Assembly: GCA_016938245.1 (NCBI GenBank)
Contig: JAFGUY010000001.1
Coordinates: 1 to 17,625 of the forward strand
DNA: 17,625 nt
Reading direction: 5' to 3'
Source: Candidatus Omnitrophota bacterium
GTDB taxonomy: Bacteria > Omnitrophota > Gorgyraeia > Gygaellales > Profunditerraquicolaceae
The first letter of the stretch is position 1. Every line of letters begins with the position of its first letter. The translations under genes and the position numbers were made by a program. The notes beneath the pieces are model-generated. The model had not been told where the DNA came from. It ran no database searches and saw nothing but the letters and a program-made list of their open reading frames with translations. Positions 7,704 through 15,150 of the stretch are shown here, one piece after another.

Positions 7704-8537
7704 ATGCGCCTTTCAGTAAAAGATATCCGGAGTTTAAAAAATAAGCGTAAGATTACCATGCTTACTGCTTATGACTACCCCATAGCCTCATTAGTGGATC
7801 GGGCAGGGCTTGACATAATCTTAGTCGGAGATTCTCTGGCTAATGTGGTGCTGGGGTTAGAGTCAACAACTGAAGTCGGAATGGCTGAAATGCTGCATCA
7901 TACTAAGGCGGTAAACCGGGCAGTTAAAAAAGCCATGGTTTTAGGAGATATGCCTTTTAACTCCTATCAGGTTAATCCCGAAGAAGCAGTTAAAAATGCC
8001 CAAAGGTTTATTAAAGAAGCCGGATGCGACGGAATAAAATTAGAGTGGTTTAAGGATTGCCTTAAGGTAACCGAAAGTATTGTTCAGGCAGGGATACCCG
8101 TAATGGGACATATCGGGCTTACTCCTCAAACAGCGGACCAGATCGGCGGTTTTAAGGTCCAGGGCAAAGACGCAGAAGCTGCAAAATGCCTTATCGAAGA
8201 GGCGATTAAACTTGAGGAGAAAGGCTGCTTTGCTCTGGTTTTAGAATGTGTTCCGGATAAGATCTCCGAAATTATCACTAAAAAACTGACTATCCCTACT
8301 ATCGGTATCGGCGCAGGCATTCACTGCGACGGGCAGGTTTTAGTTATAAACGATATGCTCGGACTCTTTGAGCGCTATACCCCTAAATTTGTCAAAAAAT
8401 ATATTAATCTATTCCCGATGATTTTAAAAGCAATAGAAGATTATAAAGATGAAGTTATAAACGGAACTTTTCCCGGACAGGAGCATACCTTTAAAATAAA
8501 AGAAGAGGAATTAAAAAAGATATGCGGCGAAAAATAA
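7704..8537 (+). CDS. panB: 3-methyl-2-oxobutanoate hydroxymethyltransferase
   Basis: A 277-residue PanB. It transfers a hydroxymethyl group from methylene-tetrahydrofolate to 2-oxoisovalerate, giving ketopantoate, the substrate of PanE encoded upstream. The TIM-barrel landmarks are MLTAYDYPIA (19-28), VGDSLANVVLG with Asp43, LGDMPFNSY with Asp82, GIKLEW with Lys112 and Glu114, and LECVP with catalytic Glu181. GIGAGIHCDGQVLVINDMLG matches the family's C-terminal active-site strand. Length agrees with the usual 260-280 residues. It starts 13 bp after mgtE with no obvious Shine-Dalgarno and overlaps the next gene by 16 bp, so it is probably in one transcript with apbE and mgtE. Confidence 0.95.
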   Translation: MRLSVKDIRSLKNKRKITMLTAYDYPIASLVDRAGLDIILVGDSLANVVLGLESTTEVGMAEMLHHTKAVNRAVKKAMVLGDMPFNSYQVNPEEAVKNAQRFIKEAGCDGIKLEWFKDCLKVTESIVQAGIPVMGHIGLTPQTADQIGGFKVQGKDAEAAKCLIEEAIKLEEKGCFALVLECVPDKISEIITKKLTIPTIGIGAGIHCDGQVLVINDMLGLFERYTPKFVKKYINLFPMILKAIEDYKDEVINGTFPGQEHTFKIKEEELKKICGEK

Positions 8538-9238
8538 AATTAGCCAGGGCTGTATCTTATTTTGCGGCTTTTATAATAGCGGTTATTTTCATAGCGTTTT
8601 TCGGCGGGCCTAATATCTTAAAAGGCTACATTGAAACCGGTATCGGCGGATGCCTAAAAATCCCTATCCTATGCAAGGCCCCTTCGCAGGATATAACCGA
8701 TATAAAAATAGACAAAGATTACCTTGCCGCGCTTATACCGCATGTTTTCCCTAATATGTCTGTTTCCTGCCCCCGTGGTTTTATGGTAGTACAAGAATTG
8801 CATAAGAGGCCCTATTATAAAAAAAGGATAGCCCGGCACAAAGAATCGGTTATTTATGTATTCCGCCAGGACCCGGGGTATTTTATCAAACTTTTTCCTC
8901 AGGTTAAAAGCGCAGGGATAAAAGATAACTATGATTTTATAAAACGGCTGACTTGTGCAAGGACAGACCAGATTAAAAATATTACCGACGCCTTTTTTGT
9001 AATACTAAAAAGCGTCTTTACCCCGGATACAGGAGACCAGAATAGTGTAGTTATGGCTTCTTTCAGCATATCGGGTAAAAAAGGATTTATAAGCTATAAC
9101 CTTTTTGATAAAGAATATTATTTTGACTGTAATTTAGTGGATGATAACGGAGACTTCTTTAAGGCTTACATCAAAGATTTAAATAAAAGCTTAGGGGTTA
9201 AAGAAGTTTTGGCAATTATATCCACACTGCAAAGATAA
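8522..9238 (+). CDS. Hypothetical single-span membrane-anchored protein
   Basis: I do not recognise this 238-residue protein. An Arg/Lys-rich start precedes one hydrophobic segment (about 12-30), with no lipobox and no clear AXA cleavage site. It is best read as a signal anchor with residues 31-238 outside the cytoplasm. The soluble part has five cysteines (44, 51, 83, 144, 203), which could form disulfides. It also has a basic patch around 94-107 and a C-terminal stretch rich in aromatics and aspartate (KEYYFDCNLVDDNGDFF). The ATG lies inside the end of panB with a 16-bp overlap, and GAGGAA sits about ten bases before it, supporting translation. Nothing about its position names a function. 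The glyS promoter follows it, so it is probably the last gene of its operon. Confidence 0.7.
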   Translation: MRRKIKLARAVSYFAAFIIAVIFIAFFGGPNILKGYIETGIGGCLKIPILCKAPSQDITDIKIDKDYLAALIPHVFPNMSVSCPRGFMVVQELHKRPYYKKRIARHKESVIYVFRQDPGYFIKLFPQVKSAGIKDNYDFIKRLTCARTDQIKNITDAFFVILKSVFTPDTGDQNSVVMASFSISGKKGFISYNLFDKEYYFDCNLVDDNGDFFKAYIKDLNKSLGVKEVLAIISTLQR

Positions 9239-9250
9239 AGTTGAATTATC

Positions 9251-9279
9251 TTGACTTTTTAGCCTCTTTGCGTTTAAAT
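9251..9279 (+). promoter_or_regulatory. Sigma-70-type promoter upstream of glyS
   Basis: TTGACT (9251-9256) matches the -35 consensus at five of six positions. A 17-bp spacer leads to TTAAAT (9274-9279), a four-of-six match to the -10 box. Transcription would start near 9286, almost at the glyS ATG (9288), where no Shine-Dalgarno is visible. The message may therefore be leaderless. Confidence 0.55.
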
Positions 9280-9287
9280 AATTATCT

Positions 9288-10892
9288 ATGCCTGACTTAA
9301 CTATGGAAAAAATAGTATCTTTATGCAAGCGGCGCGGGTTTATATTCCGGTCTTCGGATATTTACGGAGGATTAAGCAATACCTGGGATTACGGGCCGTA
9401 CGGGGTAGAGCTAAAGAATAACCTTAAAACAGCATGGTGGAAGGCAAATGTTCATGGCCGCGATGATATTTTTGGCATGGACGCAGCTATCCTGATGCAC
9501 CCGAAAGTTTGGGAAGCCTCGGGCCACGTTAAAAGCTTTAATGATCCATTTGTTAAATGTCCTGCGTGTCTACAATTCTTTAAATTTGATAAAATATGGG
9601 ATGAAATCTGGAATAGTCCATGGTTTGGTTCTTTAAAAGATGCTATGTCAAGGGATAAGGATAGCATTCATATGATTGAGTGGGCTAAAAATGAGGGGAA
9701 GAAATTAGCCCCTAATTTGAGTTTAGTCAAAGAACCAGGGGTAACTGTATCATGGATAGCAGACCTACATCATAAATTTGGCGGAGTGGAATTTGATTTT
9801 AAAACATACGTGGGCAGAATTTCTTGTTCTCGTGATGGCGTCGCTAAAACTCCTTGTCCAAATTGCGGAAATCCATTACCCGAAAATTTAATGTCTGCCA
9901 ACTTAATGCTTGAAACATTATTTGGTCCGGTTAAAGAATCCTCCCAAAAGGTTTACTTAAGGCCGGAGACTGCGCAGGGGATGTTTGTAAATTTCGCTAA
10001 TATCCTTGATTCGCGCCATCCAAAACTTCCGTTCGGATTAGCCCAAATCGGTAAATCTTTTCGCAATGAAATCACTCCCGGTAATTTTACTTTCCGCACG
10101 CGCGAGTTTGAGCAGATGGAGATTGAGTACTTTGTAAAGCCTGAAGATGCAAAAAAATCCTATGAAGAATGGGTTAGCGCGCGCCAGAAGTGGTATCTTG
10201 ACTTAGGAATATCCAAAGAAAACCTGCGTTTAAGGCCGCATGCAAAAGATGAACTTGCCCATTATGCCTTAGCCTGCACAGATATCGAATACAACTTTCC
10301 CTTTGGCTGGAGCGAACTCGAAGGAATAGCTAACAGAAGCGACTTTGATTTAAAACAACAGGCAGAATATAGCGGCAAGGATTTAAGGTATTTTGATGAT
10401 ACAGCAAAAACGAGATTCTATCCTTATATCATTGAGCCTTCAGGAGGGATAGACCGGGCAATGCTGGCATTCTTAATAGATGCATACTGCGAGGAAAAAG
10501 TTCACCCCATTAGAAGCCTTGAGCGGCCAAGTAATAGCTCTGGTGCTTCTAACGGGGTAAAAGCTGATACGCGGACAGTATTGAAATTGCACAAAGAGCT
10601 CGCTCCGGTAAAGGTAGCGGTATTCCCGCTTTTAAAAAACAGGCCTGAAATAGTTGAACTAGCCAAGAGAATCGCGCAAGATTTAAAAAAATCAACAATA
10701 GCGATTTACGACGATACCGGCGCAATCGGCAAGCTTTACCGCAGGCAGGACGAAGTAGGAACGCTTTACTGCATTACAGTTGATGTCCAGTCGCTTGAAG
10801 ATAAACAGGTAACCGTGCGCCATCGCGATACTATGCAGCAGGAGAGAATCGGAATTGACAGGGTAAAAGAATATATTATTAATAAACTCTAA
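9288..10892 (+). CDS. glyS: Glycyl-tRNA synthetase, single-chain alpha2 type
   Basis: A 534-residue class II synthetase that charges tRNA-Gly. The eukaryote-like single-chain form is used, not the two-subunit GlyQ/GlyS form. YGGLSNTWDYGPYGVELKNN (26-45) is the family N-terminal signature. Two CxxC pairs (Cys91/94 and Cys190/193) bracket an insertion domain and probably bind zinc. Motif 2 is FRNEITPGNF...REFEQMEIEYF (258-282) and motif 3 is GGIDRAMLAFL (386-396). The anticodon-binding domain spans about 434-534. Residues about 406-425 are an insertion encoded by a palindromic element. Positions 9541-9900 have about 37% GC against about 45-53% in flanking parts, so the insertion domain may have a separate history. 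No Shine-Dalgarno is visible. ppdK follows after 22 bp. Confidence 0.95.
   Translation: MPDLTMEKIVSLCKRRGFIFRSSDIYGGLSNTWDYGPYGVELKNNLKTAWWKANVHGRDDIFGMDAAILMHPKVWEASGHVKSFNDPFVKCPACLQFFKFDKIWDEIWNSPWFGSLKDAMSRDKDSIHMIEWAKNEGKKLAPNLSLVKEPGVTVSWIADLHHKFGGVEFDFKTYVGRISCSRDGVAKTPCPNCGNPLPENLMSANLMLETLFGPVKESSQKVYLRPETAQGMFVNFANILDSRHPKLPFGLAQIGKSFRNEITPGNFTFRTREFEQMEIEYFVKPEDAKKSYEEWVSARQKWYLDLGISKENLRLRPHAKDELAHYALACTDIEYNFPFGWSELEGIANRSDFDLKQQAEYSGKDLRYFDDTAKTRFYPYIIEPSGGIDRAMLAFLIDAYCEEKVHPIRSLERPSNSSGASNGVKADTRTVLKLHKELAPVKVAVFPLLKNRPEIVELAKRIAQDLKKSTIAIYDDTGAIGKLYRRQDEVGTLYCITVDVQSLEDKQVTVRHRDTMQQERIGIDRVKEYIINKL
10504..10558 (+). repeat. Coding palindromic element, copy 2 (in glyS)
   Basis: A 55-bp element. 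The left arm ACCCCATTAGAAGC (10504-10517) and right arm GCTTCTAACGGGGT (10545-10558) are reverse complements at 13 of 14 positions. It has the same length, orientation and codon phase as the copy in ybeY and is identical to it at about 41 of 55 positions. It is read as HPIRS...GASNGV. It falls between the end of the catalytic domain (DAYCEEKV) and the DTRTVLKLH sequence that opens the anticodon-binding domain. That hinge would probably tolerate about 20 extra residues. Confidence 0.88.
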
Positions 10893-10914
10893 GCAAGGGA
10901 GGAGAGTACCAAAA

Positions 10915-13638
10915 ATGGCAAAGAAATATGTTTACAGCTTTGGCGGAGGAAAAGCAGACGGCAATGAAAGCATGAAAAATCTCTTGGGCGGCAAAGGCGC
11001 CAACCTCGCAGAGATGGCCGGGCATAAGAACCTAAAACTTCCTGTACCGGCAGGTTTTACTTTGAATACAGAAGTCTGTACCTATTATTACGTTAATAAA
11101 CGTTCTTATCCTAAAGAACTTAAAGCACAGGTAAATGTGGCTTTGGAAAAAATAGAAAAAATAATGGGGAAGAAGTTCGGCGATCCGCAGGATCCGCTTC
11201 TGGTTTCAGTCCGTTCCGGAGCGCGCAGGTCAATGCCCGGAATGATGGAAACAGTATTAAATGTCGGCCTAACTGAAAAGACCACCCCCGGATTAATTAA
11301 AAAGTCAGGGAACGAAAGGTTTGCTTATGATGCTTACCGCAGGCTGATTATGATGTACTCCGACGTTGTTATGGAAAAAGCAGCCGGGATAGAGCCAAAA
11401 GAAGATATGGGTATCCGTAAACAGCTGGAGCGGATTATGGATGAGGTAAAACAGAAAAGAGGCTCTAAAGTAGATACCGACTTAACTACTCAAGATTTAA
11501 AAGATATCTGTAATAAATTCAAAACCAGAATAAAGGAAGCGCTTGGTAAGGAGTTTCCTGATGAACCGATGCAGCAGTTATGGGGAGGTATCGGGGCTGT
11601 ATTTGCCTCGTGGAACGGAAAACGCGCTATAAGCTACCGCCGCATTGAAAATATTCCGCACGAATGGGGGACAGCGGTAAACGTACAAGCTATGGTCTTT
11701 GGGAATATGGGAAATGATTCTGCTACCGGAGTTGCTTTTACCAGAAACCCCGGAAACGGAGATGCGCACTTTTACGGCGAATACCTGATTAACGCGCAGG
11801 GGGAAGATGTTGTTGCCGGTATCAGGACCCCTGCTCCGATTAATTCATTTTCACAGTCGTCACATAACAAGAATCTGGTTACCCTTGAGAAAGCAATGCC
11901 GAAGATTTATCAGGAGCTTTTTTCGATCCAAGGGCGACTGGAAAAACATTACCGCGATATGCAGGATATCGAATTTACTATTGAAAAGGGAAGGCTTTTT
12001 ATACTGCAGTGCCGTGTAGGAAAACGTAACGGCCCGGCAGCGGTTAAAATGTGCATGGATATGCTTAAGGAAAAATTAATCAAAAAAGAGGAAGCAGTAA
12101 TGCGCGTTACACCTGCTCAATTAGATGAACTCCTGCATCCGATAATTGACCCAAAAGCAGAGGCTGCGATTAAGCCTTTAGCCAAAGGCCTGCCTGCAGG
12201 CCCGGGCGGAGCATGCGGACAGATTGTTTTTACGGCTTCCGATGCTGTAGTATGGGCAAAGGAAGGCAAGAAAGTCATTCTTGTGCGCGAAGAGACTAAC
12301 CCCGAAGATGTCGAGGGTATGCGCGCAGCACAGGCAATTTTAACTGCCAGAGGAGGAATGACCTCTCATGCAGCTTTAGTTGCAAGAGGATGGGGGAAAT
12401 GTTGTATTGTAGGCTGCAGCGCAATACACGTTGATTTGGCAGGAAGAAAACTTAATATCAACGGGAAAACCTTAAAAGAGGGTGATTGGATTACTTTAAA
12501 CGGGACTAAAGGCATTGCCTACGAAGGCAAACTTGCCATGATGGACGCTTCGGAAGAAAATACCATGCTTATGAATTTCCTTAAAATCTGCAGCACAATT
12601 AAAAAACTCGGTATTCGTACTAATGCCGATACCCCGGAAGACGCAGCTAAAGCGCGGCAGTTTGGGGCCGAAGGCATAGGGCTCTTTAGAACCGAGCATA
12701 TGTTTTACGGAAAAGGTTCAGACGAACCTTTGTTTTTGTTGCGCAAGATGATCATGTCTAAAACACTTGAAGAGAGGAATAGTGCCATCGAAGAATTATT
12801 CCCTTATGTAAAAAAAGATATAAAAGGAACGCTTGAGGCAATGAATGGCTTTCCTGTAGTTATCCGCCTGCTTGATCCGCCGCTGCATGAGTTTGTGCCG
12901 CGCGAGGAAGCAAAATTAGAAGAGTTAGCCAAGGATTTAAATATCTCTATGGAAGAACTATCCCGGCGCGCTAATAACCTGCATGAGTCTAATCCGATGA
13001 TGGGGCACCGCGGAGTACGTTTAGGTATAACTTATCCTGAAGTAAGCGCAATGCAGATTCGCGCTATACTTGAGGCGGCAGCAGAATTACTTAAAGAAGG
13101 CAAAAAACCCTACCCGGAGACTATGGTCCCGGTTGTCTGCGATGTAAAAGAGCTTGATGACCAATTGAATATTTATAAGAAAATTTACGCAGAGACGCTT
13201 AAGAAGTACGGGTTAAAAAAGATTAAATCCATGTTCGGGACAATGATTGAAATCCCGCGCGCGGCATTAGTCGCGGAAAAAATCGCCAAGACCGCTGAAT
13301 TCTTCTCGTTCGGGACAAATGATATGACCCAGATGGGATTTGGTTTCTCGCGTGATGATATCGGCGGATTCCTTCCGGAATATATAAACAAGGGGATTCT
13401 GCCTGAAGACCCTTTCCAGAGTATTGATCAGGAAGGCATAGGCCAGTTAATCCAAATCGGTATTGAACGCGGGAGAAAAGGGCGCAAGGAATTAGAGGTT
13501 GGCATCTGCGGAGAGCATGGCGGAGAGCCAAGATCAGTTGAGTTCTGCCATAATGTAAAAATGGACTATGTCAGCTGCTCGCCGTTTCGCGTGCCAATTG
13601 CTAATCTGGCAGCAGCGCAAGCAGTCCTTAAAAAATAG
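10915..13638 (+). CDS. ppdK: Pyruvate, phosphate dikinase
   Basis: A 907-residue PPDK that interconverts pyruvate + ATP + phosphate and PEP + AMP + PPi. The N-terminal ATP-grasp region has GGKGANLAEMA (25-35) and SVRSGARRSMPGM (98-110). The swivelling phosphohistidine domain has GGMTSHAALVARGWGKCC with phospho-acceptor His485. The C-terminal PEP/pyruvate barrel has GLFRTEHMF near 588, SFGTNDMTQMGFGFSRDD near 797 and GICGEHGG with the proton-donor cysteine at about 865. All catalytic motifs are intact and the length is standard. AGGGAGGAG lies ten bases before ATG, a strong site 22 bp after glyS. No PPDK regulatory protein gene is in the window. The enzyme can run in the glycolytic (PPi-saving) or gluconeogenic direction; the sequence cannot say which. 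Confidence 0.97.
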   Translation: MAKKYVYSFGGGKADGNESMKNLLGGKGANLAEMAGHKNLKLPVPAGFTLNTEVCTYYYVNKRSYPKELKAQVNVALEKIEKIMGKKFGDPQDPLLVSVRSGARRSMPGMMETVLNVGLTEKTTPGLIKKSGNERFAYDAYRRLIMMYSDVVMEKAAGIEPKEDMGIRKQLERIMDEVKQKRGSKVDTDLTTQDLKDICNKFKTRIKEALGKEFPDEPMQQLWGGIGAVFASWNGKRAISYRRIENIPHEWGTAVNVQAMVFGNMGNDSATGVAFTRNPGNGDAHFYGEYLINAQGEDVVAGIRTPAPINSFSQSSHNKNLVTLEKAMPKIYQELFSIQGRLEKHYRDMQDIEFTIEKGRLFILQCRVGKRNGPAAVKMCMDMLKEKLIKKEEAVMRVTPAQLDELLHPIIDPKAEAAIKPLAKGLPAGPGGACGQIVFTASDAVVWAKEGKKVILVREETNPEDVEGMRAAQAILTARGGMTSHAALVARGWGKCCIVGCSAIHVDLAGRKLNINGKTLKEGDWITLNGTKGIAYEGKLAMMDASEENTMLMNFLKICSTIKKLGIRTNADTPEDAAKARQFGAEGIGLFRTEHMFYGKGSDEPLFLLRKMIMSKTLEERNSAIEELFPYVKKDIKGTLEAMNGFPVVIRLLDPPLHEFVPREEAKLEELAKDLNISMEELSRRANNLHESNPMMGHRGVRLGITYPEVSAMQIRAILEAAAELLKEGKKPYPETMVPVVCDVKELDDQLNIYKKIYAETLKKYGLKKIKSMFGTMIEIPRAALVAEKIAKTAEFFSFGTNDMTQMGFGFSRDDIGGFLPEYINKGILPEDPFQSIDQEGIGQLIQIGIERGRKGRKELEVGICGEHGGEPRSVEFCHNVKMDYVSCSPFRVPIANLAAAQAVLKK

Positions 13639-13643
13639 AAAAA

Positions 13644-13794
13644 ATAGGGGACGGTTCTTCATTACCGTACCCTTTGTGGCACATAAGGTTACAACAACAT
13701 TAAAAACAGCTAAACGACATTAAAAAAGTTAAATTTGATCATCTTGTAAGTTATTGTTATATAGTGAGTTATAAGCAGGAGAACCGTCCCCTAT
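13644..13794. mobile_element. Non-autonomous element with 15-bp terminal inverted repeats
   Basis: ATAGGGGACGGTTCT (13644-13658) and AGAACCGTCCCCTAT (13780-13794) are perfect 15-bp inverted repeats bounding 151 bp with no gene. The GGGGACGGTTCT end resembles repeats I associate with REP/IS200-like or miniature elements in environmental genomes, but that is recollection and was not searched. The right arm runs directly into the sigma-factor start codon. No target-site duplication is obvious. Confidence 0.72.
13735..13763 (+). promoter_or_regulatory. Possible promoter inside the inverted-repeat element
   Basis: TTGATC (13735-13740) and TATATA (13758-13763) are separated by 17 bp, giving four of six matches to each consensus hexamer. 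If used, it would drive the downstream sigma-factor gene from within the mobile element. The region is AT-rich, so chance matches are likely. Confidence 0.3.
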
Positions 13795-14608
13795 GGAATC
13801 ACTAAAAATATACTTAAAAGAAATCCGCAATATCCCGCTATTAACTGCGGAAGAAGAGATTACTTTAAGCCGCAGGATTAAAAGAGGGGATGAGCAGGCG
13901 CGCAAGAAGATGATTCAGTCAAACCTGCGCCTGGTGATAAATATCGCTAAAAGATATATGCGGTTAGGTACGCCTTTCTTAGACCTGATAGAAGAGGGGA
14001 ATCTAGGATTGATGAAAGCAGTGGATAAATTTAACCCCGGAAAAGGGTTCCGTTTTTCCACTTATGCTGCGTGGTGGATAAAACAGGGGATTACCCGCTC
14101 GCTCTCTGAACAGGAAAAGATGATCCGCGTCCCGGTTTATATGAACGACATTATTACCAAATGGCGCAAGAATAAGGAGCGCTTAACCCAAAAACTTAAA
14201 CGCACCCCTACAGATTTAGAGATCGCCAAGAAGATTAAAATCCCTAAAGACAAAATCGGGCAGATAAATTTCTGGATGAGCACAACTACCTCATCCCTTG
14301 ATTCGCCCATAGGCGAAGATAGCAAAGGAAAAGTCTCTGACCTTATTGAAGACGAAACCGCAATTCAGCCGGATAGTTCAATCGAGCATATGTTGGATAA
14401 GGAAAGAGTAGAGAACCTCTTGGAGATTATGAGCGACAGAGAGAGGGAGATACTGGACATGCGCTTTGGGTTAGTAGATAAAAGGCCGTGCACTTTAGCT
14501 GAAGTCGCTAAAAAACTCGGGGTCTCAAGAGAGAGGATCCGCCAGATAGAAGAGACGGCTTTAAGGAAAATCCGTAAATTCGTAGAAGGGGCAAAAGAAG
14601 AGGTCTAA
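13793..14608 (+). CDS. RNA polymerase sigma factor, RpoD/SigA family, short form
   Basis: A 271-residue sigma-70 protein with regions 1.2 to 4. Region 1.2 is at the N-terminus (SLKIYLKEIRNIPLLTAEEE). Region 2 spans about 36-106 with the core-binding and -10 melting segments (DLIEEGNLGLMKAVDKF, FSTYAAWWIKQGI). Region 3 spans about 115-190. Region 4.2 has the helix-turn-helix TLAEVAKKLGVSRERIRQIE (234-253) for -35 recognition. The autoinhibitory region 1.1 and any non-conserved insertion are missing. It could be a compact primary sigma or a group 2/RpoS-like paralogue, so I give no gene symbol. The start lies at the tip of the upstream inverted repeat, whose AGGAG (13777-13781) lies 11 bases before ATG. 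apt begins 2 bp after the stop. Confidence 0.93.
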   Translation: MESLKIYLKEIRNIPLLTAEEEITLSRRIKRGDEQARKKMIQSNLRLVINIAKRYMRLGTPFLDLIEEGNLGLMKAVDKFNPGKGFRFSTYAAWWIKQGITRSLSEQEKMIRVPVYMNDIITKWRKNKERLTQKLKRTPTDLEIAKKIKIPKDKIGQINFWMSTTTSSLDSPIGEDSKGKVSDLIEDETAIQPDSSIEHMLDKERVENLLEIMSDREREILDMRFGLVDKRPCTLAEVAKKLGVSRERIRQIEETALRKIRKFVEGAKEEV

Positions 14609-14610
14609 AT

Positions 14611-15144
14611 ATGTCTAGAAGAATTAACCTGGAAAAATGCATAAGAAACATTCCTGATTTTCCCAAGCCGGGAATTTTATTCCGCGACGTAACTACCTTA
14701 ATCCAGAATGACAGGGCATTTAAAGTGGCGGTTGACTTACTGATAAAAAAGTTTAAGGGTAAGAAAATTGACAAGGTGGTTGCGGTTGAAGCGCGCGGGT
14801 TTATCTTTGGCGCGGCGGTTGCGTATAGGTTGGGCGTAGGCTTTGTGCCGGTGCGCAAAAAAGGGAAGCTCCCTTATAAAACCAACTCCGTAACTTATTC
14901 TCTGGAGTATGGGACTGATACATTGGAAATCCATCAGGACGCGATTTCCCCGGGAGAAAAAGTTTTAATTATCGATGACCTGTTGGCTACAGGCGGAACA
15001 GTTAAAGGGGTTACAGAATTAGTCGAGGGATTGCGGGGGAAAATTATCGGTATCGCCTTTGTAATTGAGCTATTTGATTTAAACGGCAGGGAAAATCTTA
15101 GAGGCTATAATATTCATTCGCTGATAAAGTTCCCCGGCCATTAG
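14611..15144 (+). CDS. apt: Adenine phosphoribosyltransferase
   Basis: A 177-residue type I phosphoribosyltransferase that salvages adenine to AMP using PRPP. The N-terminal IRNIPDFPKPGILFRDVTTL hood is typical of Apt. ARGFIFGAAVAYRLGVGFVPVRK (about 61-83) is the conserved base-side region. The PRPP-binding loop VLIIDDLLATGGT is at 118-130 with the two acidic residues intact. Length is normal. The gene starts 2 bp after the sigma-factor stop, with GAGG at the end of that gene as ribosome-binding site, so the two are co-transcribed. The tRNA gene begins 6 bp after its stop, so a common transcript would have to be cut at the tRNA. Confidence 0.95.
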   Translation: MSRRINLEKCIRNIPDFPKPGILFRDVTTLIQNDRAFKVAVDLLIKKFKGKKIDKVVAVEARGFIFGAAVAYRLGVGFVPVRKKGKLPYKTNSVTYSLEYGTDTLEIHQDAISPGEKVLIIDDLLATGGTVKGVTELVEGLRGKIIGIAFVIELFDLNGRENLRGYNIHSLIKFPGH

Positions 15145-15150
15145 AAAACT

